The position numbers were made by a program, and so were the translations under genes. Below, one piece after another: positions 1 through 8,646 of a DNA stretch of 64,000 bases; the stretch's first letter is position 1, and the number at the start of each line of letters is the position of its first letter. The notes beneath the pieces were generated by a model that worked only from the letters and a program-made list of their open reading frames with translations, was not told the origin of the DNA and did not search any database. The DNA lies in contig NZ_CP108394.1 in assembly GCF_041435215.1 (NCBI RefSeq), positions 8,866,001-8,930,000 on the forward strand. Reading direction: 5' to 3'. This DNA is from Streptomyces sp. NBC_01314 (lineage in GTDB: Bacteria > Actinomycetota > Actinomycetes > Streptomycetales > Streptomycetaceae).

Positions 1-498
1 GATGCGCACACCGGTGTCGATGACGTACGCGGTCACGCCGCTGCCCGCGGTGTCCGGGTAGGTGTACGTGCCGGAGAGCGGCAGCGACGCCTGGTCGGAG
101 CGGTCCAGGCCCCACGGGGCGTTGGACTGCGTGGCGTCGGCGGTGAAGACCTGGTTCTGCTCCACGGAGGCGATCGCCGGGTCGGCGGCGAGTCTCTTCG
201 CCTCGGCCGCGGAGAGACTGGCCGAGTAGCCGTTGAGCGCGGACTTGAAGGTCCGCTTCACCGAGCCGCCGTACTCCTCGACCAGGTCCTTGCCCGCGCT
301 CGACGCGGACTTGAGGCCCGCGCTCTTCTTGAGCGTGACGATGTAACTGCCCTTGATCGCGGTGGGGGAGCCGGCCGCGAGCACCTTGCCCTCGGCCGGG
401 GCGGCCTGGGCGGGGAGCGCGGTGAGGCCGCCGAGCAGGGCGGCGGTCGCCATGGTGACGGCGGCGACACGGATGTTGCTGATACGCAGGTGTGCCAT
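1..498 (-). CDS. Secreted subtilisin-like (S8) serine protease, 5' part only
   Basis: Exported serine endopeptidase; the window edge cuts the gene after 166 residues. An N-terminal signal peptide (about residues 1-33, ending ALPAQA-AP) is followed by an inhibitor I9 pro-domain (about 48-121, with GSYIVTLKK and the typical end VEQNQ). The catalytic domain then starts, with the Asp motif YVIDTG (Asp161) at the edge. The His and Ser motifs would lie outside the window. The ATG has a strong GAGGAGG ribosome site about 10 bases upstream. The gene is divergent from the secreted lipase at 814. Family assignment is firm; substrate and exact subfamily cannot be told from this piece. Confidence 0.93.
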   Translation of the reverse strand, partial: MAHLRISNIRVAAVTMATAALLGGLTALPAQAAPAEGKVLAAGSPTAIKGSYIVTLKKSAGLKSASSAGKDLVEEYGGSVKRTFKSALNGYSASLSAAEAKRLAADPAIASVEQNQVFTADATQSNAPWGLDRSDQASLPLSGTYTYPDTAGSGVTAYVIDTGVRI

Positions 499-813
499 TA
501 CGAGGGATTCCTCCTCATAGGCGGCGCACGCCCGGGTGGGCGCGCGCCTGTGGGGGTGTGTGTGCGAGCGCGCACTCACGGCCAGGAGCGTCGCGTTCCG
601 CTCGCGGCTGATAAGCAGACTGGGTGATCAAAGGGTGCAGCTCAAGGGAGTTGAGCTGTTGTCATGTTTCTGTCACGCGCGCGAAATCGAACGGGCATGG
701 AACGCGGTGGGTACGTTCTGTTGCGAGAGGGAAAGTATTGACATGAACACTTCCGATCAACACGCGTAGTTGCTACGACGGTTGAGGCAGAGATCCTGCT
801 AAAGGGAGGTTCC
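499..813. promoter_or_regulatory. Divergent promoter region, protease / SGNH lipase
   Basis: This 315-base gap separates two divergent secreted-enzyme genes and holds no credible gene. A TTGACA hexamer lies at 738-743, about 70 bases before the lipase start. No good -10 is spaced 16-19 bases from it, so the promoter call is weak. AAAGGGAGG (801-809) is a clear ribosome site for the lipase. The C/G-rich stretch just before the protease carries its GAGGAGG site. Confidence 0.4.
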
Positions 814-1620
814 ATGAGACGTTCCCGACTTACGGCATACATGACCTCACTCCTCCTCGCCGTCGGCGTCGCCCTCACCGGGGCCGCGACGGCGCAGGCG
901 TCCCAACAGGCCGCCGCCACCGGCTATGTGGCGCTCGGCGACTCCTACTCCTCGGGCGTCGGCGCGGGCAGCTACATCTCCTCCAGCGGCGACTGCAAGC
1001 GCAGCACGAAGGCCTACCCGTACCTCTGGGCGGCCGCCAACTCACCCTCGTCCTTCAACTTCACGGCTTGCTCGGGCGCCCGAACGGGTGATGTTCTGGC
1101 GAGTCAGATGGGACCGCTCGGCGCGGGCACGGGGCTCGTCTCCGTCAGCGTCGGCGGCAACGACGCCGGCTTCGCCGACGTCATGACCACCTGCGTGCTC
1201 CAGTCCGACAGCAACTGCCTCTCGCGCATCAACACGGCGAAGGCGTACGTCGACTCGACGCTCCCCGGCCAGCTCGACAAGGTCTACTCGGCGATCAGCG
1301 CGAAGGCACCGGCCGCCCATGTGGTGGTGCTCGGCTATCCCCGCTTCTACCGGCTGGGGGGCACCTGCCCCGGCCTCTCCCAGGCCAAGCGGTCCGCCAT
1401 CAACAACGCGGCCGACTACCTGAACACCGCGATCGCCAAACGCGCCGCCGACCACGGCTTCACGTTCGGCGACGTCCGCTCCGCGTTCACCGGGCACGAA
1501 CTGTGCTCGGGCAGCGCGTGGCTGCACGGCCTCAGCCTGCTGAACGTGGGTGAGTCGTACCACCCGAAGGCCGCGGGGCAGTCGGGCGGTTATCTGCCGG
1601 TGTTCAGGAACGTGGCCTGA
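814..1620 (+). CDS. Secreted SGNH/GDSL-family lipase-esterase
   Basis: Extracellular serine esterase, probably acting on lipids or phospholipids. The 268-residue protein has a Sec signal peptide (about 1-29, ending TAQA-S). SGNH blocks follow in order: GDSYSSG with nucleophile Ser44, a block II region near FTACSGARTGD, GGND with Asn116, and a C-terminal YHP with His250. Six cysteines fit the disulfide pattern of streptomycete secreted lipases of the SCO1725 type (resemblance from memory). AAAGGGAGG lies 5 bases before the ATG. The last 17 bases overlap the end of the convergent kinase gene, so the two transcripts share their 3' ends and no terminator separates them. Confidence 0.93.
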   Translation: MRRSRLTAYMTSLLLAVGVALTGAATAQASQQAAATGYVALGDSYSSGVGAGSYISSSGDCKRSTKAYPYLWAAANSPSSFNFTACSGARTGDVLASQMGPLGAGTGLVSVSVGGNDAGFADVMTTCVLQSDSNCLSRINTAKAYVDSTLPGQLDKVYSAISAKAPAAHVVVLGYPRFYRLGGTCPGLSQAKRSAINNAADYLNTAIAKRAADHGFTFGDVRSAFTGHELCSGSAWLHGLSLLNVGESYHPKAAGQSGGYLPVFRNVA

Positions 1621-3364
1621 CGGCCCCGTTCAGGGCTGCCTCGTCGAGGGCTCCGGCCTCGTCGTCGTAGTCGGATTCGGAGTCGCTGTATTCGTCAGGG
1701 TTCTCCGAGTCGTCGGAGGGGGAGGTCCCGCCCGTGGTCGGGGCCTCCGTCTCGCACGTCACCGAGAACGCGACGGCGTTGGACGTGACTTTCACCGGGC
1801 CGCGGACCTCGACGCTGATCTCGTCCGCGTGGCTCCCGTTCGTCGAGACGACGACCTGGTCCTGCTTGGTCCTGTCGTCGCCGGACGCGAACGACAGGGT
1901 CTTCCAGCCGGTGTCATCGACCTCGCCGTTCTTCGCCACCCAGCGGTAGTCGACGTCCACGGGGACGCTGCCCACGGTGAACGTCGCGGTGAAGGTGGGC
2001 ACCTCGGCGTCCGTCGGCGGGCAGGTGCCGGAGTAGTCGGTGTTCGCGCCCTCGACCCTCACCTCGACCGACTGCGCGGGCGGCTTGCTGGTCGGCTTCT
2101 CCTCCGGTGTTCCGGAGGGGGTGTCGCCCTCGTCGCTCGTGGTGCCGCCGCCGGGCTCCTCGCCCGTACCACCGTCGTCCGTCTGGCCATTGGCGCCGCC
2201 CACCGTGCCCGCCCCGTTGGTGGGGTTGCCGTCCTGCCCGCCGTTGTCGCGGTTGACCAGGGCGTACGTCAGGCCGGCGATGGCGAAGGCGATCGCCGCG
2301 ATGCCGGCGACGAGGAAGACGAGGGCCCGGCGGTTGCGGTCCGGCTCGCGGGTCGGCACCGGGGAGGGGCGGGTCGCGGCGGCCGGGACCGGATGAGGCG
2401 GGGTCGGCGGCCCGAACTCGTTCGTGCCCGCCCCCCGGCTCGCGCCCGGACCGGGAAAGGCGGCGACCGTCGGGTTGTACGGGGCCGACGCGACCGTGTC
2501 GGAGCCCGGGGTGCCTCCCCCGGAGGGGGTACCCCCGGCGCCGATGATCCGCAGGTCCCGCTCGGCCTGGTCGGCGGAGATCCGGCCGGCCGGATCCTTG
2601 CGCAGCAGCCCCTCGATCACCGGGGCCAGCGGACCGGCCCGGTGCGGCGGCGGAAGCTCCTCGTCGACGACCGCGCGCAGGGTGCTCAGCGGGGTGTTCT
2701 GCCGGAACGGGGAGTTGCCCTCGACCGCCGCGTACAGCAGCACACCGAGCGACCACAGGTCCGACTCGGGGCCGAACGCACGGCCGAGTGCCCGCTCGGG
2801 GGCGAGGAACTCGGGGGAGCCGATGACCTCGCCGGTCATGGTCAGCGCCGAGCTGCCCTCGACCGTGGCGATGCCGAAGTCGGTGAGGACGACCCGGCCC
2901 TCGTTGGACATGAGCACGTTGGCCGGTTTCACGTCCCGGTGCAGCACCCCGGCCTCGTGCGCGGCGCGCAGCGCGGACAGCACCTCGGCGCCGATGTGCG
3001 CGGCGCGCTGCGGGTCGAGCGGGCCCTCGGCGTCCAGGAGATCGGCGAGCGACAGCCCGCGCACCAGCTCCATCACGATCCACGGGCGGCCGTCCTCCAT
3101 GGCCACGTCGTACACCGTGACGACATTGCGGTTCGCGATCCGCGCCGCCGCCCAGGCCTCCCGCTCCAGCCGGGCGTACATCCGCTCGACGTCGGACACC
3201 GCGACACCGCCCGGCGCCCGCACCTCCTTGACGGCGACCTCGCGGTGCAGCACCTCGTCGCGGGCCCGCCACACGGTTCCCATGCCGCCCTCGCCCAGCG
3301 GGGTCAGCAGCCGGTAGCGGCCCGCGATCACTCGTTCACTGCGTGGTTCTTCGGACACGGCCAT
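1604..3364 (-). CDS. Membrane-bound Ser/Thr protein kinase (PknB/Hanks type)
   Basis: Signalling kinase of 586 residues. The cytosolic kinase domain (about 17-275) shows the glycine loop GEGGMGTV, the ATP lysine in VAVKEV (Lys46), the catalytic HRDVKPANVL (about 142) and TDFG (about 160), then the DLWSLGVLLY helix. A Pro/Gly-rich linker leads to one membrane segment (about 346-368, VFLVAGIAAIAFAIAGL). An outer Gly/Asp/Thr-rich spacer and a beta-type domain (about 430-540) follow. There are no PASTA repeats, so the outer ligand is unknown. Part of the linker (GGTPSGGGTPG) is encoded by a palindromic repeat at 2508-2536. The gene ends inside the convergent lipase gene. Confidence 0.95.
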   Translation of the reverse strand: MAVSEEPRSERVIAGRYRLLTPLGEGGMGTVWRARDEVLHREVAVKEVRAPGGVAVSDVERMYARLEREAWAAARIANRNVVTVYDVAMEDGRPWIVMELVRGLSLADLLDAEGPLDPQRAAHIGAEVLSALRAAHEAGVLHRDVKPANVLMSNEGRVVLTDFGIATVEGSSALTMTGEVIGSPEFLAPERALGRAFGPESDLWSLGVLLYAAVEGNSPFRQNTPLSTLRAVVDEELPPPHRAGPLAPVIEGLLRKDPAGRISADQAERDLRIIGAGGTPSGGGTPGSDTVASAPYNPTVAAFPGPGASRGAGTNEFGPPTPPHPVPAAATRPSPVPTREPDRNRRALVFLVAGIAAIAFAIAGLTYALVNRDNGGQDGNPTNGAGTVGGANGQTDDGGTGEEPGGGTTSDEGDTPSGTPEEKPTSKPPAQSVEVRVEGANTDYSGTCPPTDAEVPTFTATFTVGSVPVDVDYRWVAKNGEVDDTGWKTLSFASGDDRTKQDQVVVSTNGSHADEISVEVRGPVKVTSNAVAFSVTCETEAPTTGGTSPSDDSENPDEYSDSESDYDDEAGALDEAALNGAVRPRS

Positions 3365-3424
3365 CCCCCGTCACTCGCATCCGCCTGAAATCTCCACTCC
3401 GTGCGATTTCTCCGCAAAAGTAGC

Positions 3425-5233
3425 TCAGCCGAGTGCGGATGTTGCCCCCCTGAACACCAAACCGGCCCCCAGGGCGACGACGAGCAGGGCCGACGCCAGC
3501 GGCACGGTGCTGCGCACCAGCGCGGCCGTCGGCCCACCGAGCCGACCCTCGCCCTTGTCCATCACCCGCGTCACCCAGCCGCCCGCCTTCACCACGGCGT
3601 ACCCGGCCGCCGTCAGCGTGAGCGCCAGCCCGATGCCGTACGCCACCACGAGCAGCAGTCCGAACCACGCCTTGCCCAGCGCCGCCGCCCCGACCAGCAC
3701 GACCACGGCCGACGGGCTCGGCACCATGCCGCCCGCGAAGCCGAGCAGGATCGTGCCGCGCAGGGTGGGCGCGGTGGGGTGGGTGTGGGTGAAGCCCCCG
3801 TGGGTGTGCGTGACACCACCGCCGAAGAGGGAGCGCTTCTGGGCGGGAGCGTGGTCGTGGTCGTGGCTGTGCGGGGCGTCGTGGTCGTGGGAGTGACCGT
3901 CGCTGTGGTCGTGGGTGTGAGCCTTGGCCGGTGCGTGGTCGTGGGTGTGGCTCGCGACCGACGCGTGGGTGTGTGTGTGGGTTTCGCCGTGCGCGTGGGT
4001 GTGCGAAGGGGCGGCCTGGGCGAGTACGAGCTCCCGGCCGGGCTCGGGCGCGTGGTCGTGCGTGTGGGAGTGCCCGTCCCCGTGGCTGTGGTCGTGCTCA
4101 TGTCCGTGGGAGTGCCCGTCCCCATGCTGGTGGTCGTGCTCGTGGTCATGACCGTGCTCGTGCGTGTGCCCGGGCCCCTGGGCCTTCGCGTGAGTGAGCG
4201 TCAGCTTGCGGTTCAGCCACGCGCGCCGGGCGAGCGTCACCCCCGCGCCCATCACGAACAGGCCGCTCGCGATGCCCAGCCAGGTGATCACGGACGGGGC
4301 GGCGGCGGAGCCGGCGAGCACGAGGAGGCCGAGGGCGACGACGCCCAGGGTGTGCGTGACCGTCACGGACGCGGCCATGGGCAGGACGTCACGCATCCGG
4401 GCCCGGTCACGGGCGGCGGCCGTCGCGGCCATCAGGGTCTTGCCGTGCCCCGGGCCGAGCGCGTGCATGGCGCCCAGGAACATGGCGATGCCGAAGGCCA
4501 GGGTGCCGAAGCCGAGCGTGAGGTCCTGGCTGGAGACCAGGTCGTCGAGGGCCCTGGTCCAGCGGTCCGCGCCACGCGGGAGGATCGAGGCGCCGGGCGC
4601 GTCGCTCCGCCGCTCGGCCAGCGCGGGGCCGCCGGGCTTCACCTGGAGGGAGGCCGTCGCGGTGTCCTCCGGCGACTGCAGCAGTTCCTCGGGGTAGTTG
4701 GTGAGCCGCTTCGAGACCGACTCCTCGGGCACGTCCGACCCGGTCAGGGTCATCCGGTCGCCCTGAGCGGTGACCTCGCGCCAGCCCGGTCCGGAGTCGA
4801 CGGCCGCGTGGAAGCGTACGTCGGCGGCGCGGTCCGGCAGCGGAGCCGTCATCCGGCACTCCACGCGGAGCGTCTTCAGCCCCGCCTGGCCCGGCCGTTC
4901 CTCGGCCCGGCTCGACCTGAGCGCCACCTCGACGGCACTCCCGTCGACGGTGACCTCGCTGCCCTCGGCGGCCTTCTCGCACCGCTCCCGGGCCCAGTCG
5001 TCCACGCCCTGCCGCTCGATGGCGGGCGCGGCCTGGGTCGCCGGGATCTCCGCCAGGTCCTCGACATGGCGGATCCTCAGTTGCCCGGGAGCGGCGACCA
5101 GGCCGTCGTACCGGTTGACGGTGAAGTTGCCGAGCGGGTGCGCGCTCGCCGTCCCGGTGGGGACGAGGACGAGTGCGCAGGCGGCCAGGAAGACCGCCGT
5201 GCCGGAGGCGAACGCGCGCCGGGGAGAGGTCAC
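3425..5233 (-). CDS. NicO-family nickel/cobalt-type transporter with exported N-terminal domain
   Basis: Predicted metal transporter of 602 residues. A signal peptide (about 1-32, ending GTASA-HP) and a non-membrane domain of roughly 200 residues (starting HPLGNFTVNRYDGL) precede the NicO/RcnA-like membrane domain. The latter carries the signature HALGPGHGKTLMAA and, near the end, GFAGGMVPSPSAVVVL. Between these halves lies a very His-rich loop (about 350-480) of HTHDH/HSHDHD units, as in metal-binding loops of this family. The chosen GTG start at 5233 overlaps the stop of the TPR gene (GTGA), indicating translational coupling. A longer open frame extends upstream but is a shadow of the TPR gene. 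The metal (Ni, Co or other) is inferred. Confidence 0.88.
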   Translation of the reverse strand: MTSPRRAFASGTAVFLAACALVLVPTGTASAHPLGNFTVNRYDGLVAAPGQLRIRHVEDLAEIPATQAAPAIERQGVDDWARERCEKAAEGSEVTVDGSAVEVALRSSRAEERPGQAGLKTLRVECRMTAPLPDRAADVRFHAAVDSGPGWREVTAQGDRMTLTGSDVPEESVSKRLTNYPEELLQSPEDTATASLQVKPGGPALAERRSDAPGASILPRGADRWTRALDDLVSSQDLTLGFGTLAFGIAMFLGAMHALGPGHGKTLMAATAAARDRARMRDVLPMAASVTVTHTLGVVALGLLVLAGSAAAPSVITWLGIASGLFVMGAGVTLARRAWLNRKLTLTHAKAQGPGHTHEHGHDHEHDHQHGDGHSHGHEHDHSHGDGHSHTHDHAPEPGRELVLAQAAPSHTHAHGETHTHTHASVASHTHDHAPAKAHTHDHSDGHSHDHDAPHSHDHDHAPAQKRSLFGGGVTHTHGGFTHTHPTAPTLRGTILLGFAGGMVPSPSAVVVLVGAAALGKAWFGLLLVVAYGIGLALTLTAAGYAVVKAGGWVTRVMDKGEGRLGGPTAALVRSTVPLASALLVVALGAGLVFRGATSALG

Positions 5234-6723
5234 TTGGCGGTCTCCAGAGCCTTCAGGGTCTTGCGGGCCTGTGCCGCGCCGAGCGGCGAGAAGCCGGCGT
5301 TGAGACCGAGCGCCTCCTTCAGTGAGGCCCTGGCCTTCTTCTGGTCGCCGGCCGCGCTCTCGACCATGCCCCGGTGGTACAGGAACGTCGCGTCCTGGTA
5401 GCCGGTGGCGGTGGCGCGGCGGGCGTACGGCAGGGCCTCGTCGTCGCGGCCGTTGACGTGCAGGGCCCAGGCGAGGGCGTCCGCCGTGTGGACCGTCTCC
5501 CGGCGTTTCCACTCGGCCTCGGCGGCCCGCAGCGCGGCCTTCTTGTCGCCGTGGTCCGCGGCGGCGAGCGCGGTGTCGAGGTCGGCGTTGACGCCGTTGG
5601 ACCGGGCGATGGCCGTGTAGGCGTCCACCAGCGCGTACTGGTCGCCCGCCGCGGTCCTGTCGCCCTTCGCCTCGTACAGCTCGCCGAGCACGACGAGCGG
5701 TCCCGGCAGCGGATAGGTGGACACGACCTGCTCGAGGCCGCGGATCGCCGCCGCGCTGTCGCCGCTCGCGGCCTGGGCGCGGGCGCGGCCCTCCAGCGCG
5801 GGGAGATAGGTGTCGTCGGCGCCGAGTGCGCGCGCGTAATGGTCGAGCGAAGTCTTGTAGTCGCCCTGCCGCCAGGCGAGTTGGCCGAGCTGGGTGGCCA
5901 CGTAGGCGATGTCGCCCCTTGTGGCCGCCGAGCGCAGGGCCTGCTCCAGGACGCGCCGGGCGGTCTTCACGTCGCCGCGCAGCTCGTACACGTAGGCGTA
6001 CCGCGTGAACACGGGGATGCCGGGGCGGCGGGTGTCGGCGAGCTTCACCGCCTTCAACGCGTCGTCGTAGCGGCCGAGTTCGACGAGGGCGTCGACGCGG
6101 CTGCACAACGCCCGTTCGCTGTACGGGTTCTCCTTGAGCGCCCGGTCCGCGAACCGCAGCGCGTCGCCGAACTCGTGGCGGGCGGCGGCGAGCGCGGCGA
6201 GACCCGCGAGCGCCGGGTCGTTCTCCGGCCGCAGCTTCAGCGAACGCCGCAGGGCCTTCTCGGCCTGCGGGTAGCGGGTGGAGTCACCCTTGACGCGGGC
6301 CTGCTCGACGTAGGCGAGGCCGAGCGTGGACCAGGAGCCGAAGTCCTTGGGCTGTTCCTTGAGATGGGCCTGGAGCCGCTCGACCGCCGTGTCGAGGTCG
6401 CCACCGGCCAGCTGGGCCGCCGAGACGCCCGGCAAGGTCGAGACGGCCACCGTCCGGTTGTCGTCGTCCCTGGCCCCCAGCGCCACGGCGAACCCGGTGA
6501 ACGCGACGGCCAGCGCGGCCGCGCACGCGGTGAGCCGCAGCAGGCGTCGCCGGGCGGGCTCGGGCGCGGGCCCGCGGTCGGGTTCGGGAGCGGGCTCCGG
6601 GCCGGGCTCGGCATCGGACGAAGGGCCGGACTCGGCGATGTCGCGCCGCTCGTCCTCGGGAGTCCCCTCGCCGGGGCGCGGACGCCCGTCCTCCGACGCG
6701 TTCTCGTTCGTACGCGGGGACAT
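5230..6723 (-). CDS. Membrane-anchored TPR-repeat protein
   Basis: A 497-residue protein with a Pro/Glu-rich cytoplasmic N-terminus (about 1-58), one membrane segment (about 63-84, LTACAAALAVAFTGFAVAL) and a long outer region built of tetratricopeptide repeats (about 100-490; units such as LAGLAALAAARHEFGDALRFADRAL and later WRQGDYKTSLDHYARAL in part). TPR arrays bind partner proteins; no enzyme motif is visible. It is co-translated with the NicO transporter (GTGA overlap) and lies downstream of the DUF4331 gene behind a strong hairpin. This suggests it scaffolds or assembles the transporter/DUF4331 system outside the membrane, which is inference. Confidence 0.88.
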   Translation of the reverse strand: MSPRTNENASEDGRPRPGEGTPEDERRDIAESGPSSDAEPGPEPAPEPDRGPAPEPARRRLLRLTACAAALAVAFTGFAVALGARDDDNRTVAVSTLPGVSAAQLAGGDLDTAVERLQAHLKEQPKDFGSWSTLGLAYVEQARVKGDSTRYPQAEKALRRSLKLRPENDPALAGLAALAAARHEFGDALRFADRALKENPYSERALCSRVDALVELGRYDDALKAVKLADTRRPGIPVFTRYAYVYELRGDVKTARRVLEQALRSAATRGDIAYVATQLGQLAWRQGDYKTSLDHYARALGADDTYLPALEGRARAQAASGDSAAAIRGLEQVVSTYPLPGPLVVLGELYEAKGDRTAAGDQYALVDAYTAIARSNGVNADLDTALAAADHGDKKAALRAAEAEWKRRETVHTADALAWALHVNGRDDEALPYARRATATGYQDATFLYHRGMVESAAGDQKKARASLKEALGLNAGFSPLGAAQARKTLKALETAK

Positions 6724-6824
6724 GCCCTCTCCTCAACATCCTTGCCGAGCGTGGTGGTCGTGAGAGTGGGGCGCGGCCCGCATCGTGGGGGATGGATACG
6801 AGCGGGCCGCGCCGGTCTCGGTGA

Positions 6825-6851
6825 ACCGGGCCCTATGGGGGAGGGCCCGGT
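6825..6851 (-). terminator. Hairpin just downstream of the DUF4331 gene
   Basis: Perfect 10-bp arms (ACCGGGCCCT and AGGGCCCGGT) around a 7-base loop, ten bases past the DUF4331 stop. A second inverted repeat with 11-bp arms (GCGCGGCCCGC at 6771-6781, complement at 6802-6812) follows. There is no U-tract, as is usual for this genus. It would end or attenuate DUF4331 transcripts before the TPR-NicO pair. Confidence 0.65.
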
Positions 6852-6860
6852 CGGGGCGGG

Positions 6861-8381
6861 CTAGTAGTACGCGCGGTCGTTCCGACGGCGCCACCACAGC
6901 AGGCCCGAGCCGATGAGCAGGACACCGGCAGCGCCGGCGCCGGCCGAGGCGGCGATCAGCGTGGTGTCGTCGGTGCCGCTCTCGACGCCGGTGCCGATCG
7001 CGCTGCGGACGCTGTTCGTGCTGTTGCCCTGGACGGTCTTGCCACGCGAACCGGCCGTCGGCAGACCGACGTACGGGAAGCTCTTGCCGAACTTCTTGTC
7101 GTTCTTGTTCACCGCGTCACCCAGGTCGTTGGGTGCGTCGACGAGTTCGCCCTCGACGACCTGCAGCGCGATGTCGATCACGTCGTCGGTGAGCCGGCGT
7201 CCGTTCGGGAAGCCCTGGTTGTCGCCGTCCAGCACACCGAGCCGCTTCGGCTTCTTGGTGGGCTCGATGGAGGTGTTGAGGCGCAGCTGCTCCGACGGGG
7301 TCACGTGCGGCGGCTGGTTGAGGCCCTCGACGCCCTTGAGGAAGACGTCGACGAGGTCGTTGCGCGGCTCCTTGGGCGCCGGGATCTGGTAGATCGCCTC
7401 GATGAGCTTGGGCAGCTCGGGCTCGGTGACGTTCTTCAGGAACTGGCCGTCGTCCACCGGCGAGGAAGCGTTGAACTTGTCCTTGTCCCCGATGGGGTTG
7501 ACGACCTCGTTCACCAGCGGCATGCCGAGGCGTGACACCTGGTGGTACTGGCCGTCGGCGCCCGCGCGCTGGGTCGTCGACCAGATGCCGACGATCGGCT
7601 GGTCCTTGGACTCCACGAGCGCGTCGCTCGGGATCTGCAGGGCGATCGAGTTGACGTTGTAGCCCTTGAGCGTGTCCCGCCCGACCTCGGAGAGGTCACC
7701 GCCGTACAGCAGGTCGAAGACGCGCAGGTCCAGGAAGAACGGGTCGTCGGCCTGACCGGCGTACGTCGTCACTCCGCTCGCCGTCTTGTAGACCGCCTCG
7801 TCGCGCAGCTTCTTGAAGTTCGGCATCGACGCCTTGCCGACGTTCGACGGCGCCACCCACACATCGTCCGCGAGCTGCGTCTTGGAGACCTCGCGGCGGT
7901 TCTTCAGCTTGATGAGCTCGATGTCGTACGTCTGCGTGATGTTCAGGTCCGGGTCGTCGAGGCTCTCCACGACGCCCGTGTTGTACAGGAAGGTCTTGTC
8001 GTTCTTCGTCTTCGTCTTGAACGAGTACCGGAAGATCAGGTCTTCCTGCGCGTCGCCGTCCTGGTCGACGCGGATGTCGTACTGCGCGTCCTCGGAGAAG
8101 GTGAAGAAGTTCGGTCCGCCCGCCGGCTCCTCGAAGGGGATCCAGTTCGCGATGACCGTCGTCGTGTCCGGGTGGTCCGGGCTGACGAACGCGTACACAT
8201 CGGTGTTGTCGAACTGGGGCTCCCCCGAGATCAGCGGGGCCTCCCGGTGGCTGGAGGCGGAGGCCGCCCCCGGCTCCAGCACGGTCACGCCGGCGGCTGC
8301 GAGCCCACCGGCGGCCAACGAAGCACAGATGAGGGACGCGACGCTCCTGCGTCCCGAGCCGCTCCTGGAAGTAGGTGTCAT
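6861..8381 (-). CDS. Exported DUF4331-family protein with C-terminal membrane anchor
   Basis: A 506-residue surface protein. A long signal peptide (about 1-41, ending GAASA-SSHREAP) is followed by the hallmark SSHREAPLISGEPQFDNTD start of DUF4331. A domain with FVSPDHPDTTTVIANW and several Asp-rich stretches follows. The C-terminus has a hydrophobic helix (about 480-498) and an Arg-rich tail (RRRND), so the protein is membrane-anchored facing outward. Its biochemical role is unknown. The start is the ATG at 8381, 37 codons inside the longer frame, because a SigK-type promoter (8420-8446) lies in the upstream part. Divergence from sigK and that promoter make it a probable SigK target. Confidence 0.9.
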   Translation of the reverse strand: MTPTSRSGSGRRSVASLICASLAAGGLAAAGVTVLEPGAASASSHREAPLISGEPQFDNTDVYAFVSPDHPDTTTVIANWIPFEEPAGGPNFFTFSEDAQYDIRVDQDGDAQEDLIFRYSFKTKTKNDKTFLYNTGVVESLDDPDLNITQTYDIELIKLKNRREVSKTQLADDVWVAPSNVGKASMPNFKKLRDEAVYKTASGVTTYAGQADDPFFLDLRVFDLLYGGDLSEVGRDTLKGYNVNSIALQIPSDALVESKDQPIVGIWSTTQRAGADGQYHQVSRLGMPLVNEVVNPIGDKDKFNASSPVDDGQFLKNVTEPELPKLIEAIYQIPAPKEPRNDLVDVFLKGVEGLNQPPHVTPSEQLRLNTSIEPTKKPKRLGVLDGDNQGFPNGRRLTDDVIDIALQVVEGELVDAPNDLGDAVNKNDKKFGKSFPYVGLPTAGSRGKTVQGNSTNSVRSAIGTGVESGTDDTTLIAASAGAGAAGVLLIGSGLLWWRRRNDRAYY

Positions 8382-8419
8382 GCCGTCCGTCCTCTGTCCC
8401 AACTTGCCTGACGAACGCC

Positions 8420-8446
8420 ATTCGGAGCGGTCGGCAGGGTGGATTG
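8420..8446 (-). promoter_or_regulatory. Probable SigK promoter for the DUF4331 gene
   Basis: Read on the minus strand: CAATCC (8446-8441), exactly 16 bases, then CGAAT (8424-8420). The mycobacterial SigK consensus is CCATCC-N16/17-CGAAT, so one -35 base differs. Transcription would start near 8413, giving a leader of about 30 bases before the ATG at 8381. Confidence 0.7.
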
Positions 8447-8570
8447 GTCGAATCCCAAACGTTCTTACGGCGCGTTTGAAAGGTTGTTTCACCGGAGAGC
8501 ACGATTCGTTGATCCGATGTTCGGATCGGTCGACCGGAGACCCGCGTTTTGGGCAGCCTGATCCGTAACC

Positions 8571-8597
8571 CCATCCGGAGGTGGGTTGGTTGCGAAT
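8571..8597 (+). promoter_or_regulatory. Probable autoregulatory SigK promoter of sigK
   Basis: CCATCC (8571-8576), 16 bases, CGAAT (8593-8597): a full match to the CCATCC-N16-CGAAT pattern known for SigK. Transcription should begin around 8603-8606. This rules out the in-frame GTG at 8581 and ATG at 8596 as starts on this transcript and favours the GTG at 8647, which has GGAGG at 8629-8633. Confidence 0.75.
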
Positions 8598-8646
8598 GCC
8601 CTACGCGCGGGGATGGCCGTGTTCGGCCGGAGGTGAGGGAGAGCGT

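Noticed and set aside
1550..3388. 612-codon open frame on the plus strand over the kinase gene
   Set aside because: The minus strand encodes a full Ser/Thr kinase; the plus frame has no family motif.
3840..4170. Apparent CRISPR-like or satellite repeat of GTGG/CGTG units
   Set aside because: It is coding sequence for the His-rich loop of the NicO transporter; there are no uniform spacers.
5234..6106. Upstream extension of the NicO frame
   Set aside because: It overlaps the TPR gene in another frame and looks like Arg-rich shadow. The real start is the GTG in the GTGA overlap at 5233.
8581..8646. Longer sigK start (GTG 8581 or ATG 8596)
   Set aside because: The SigK-type promoter occupies this stretch, so transcripts from it begin downstream of both codons.
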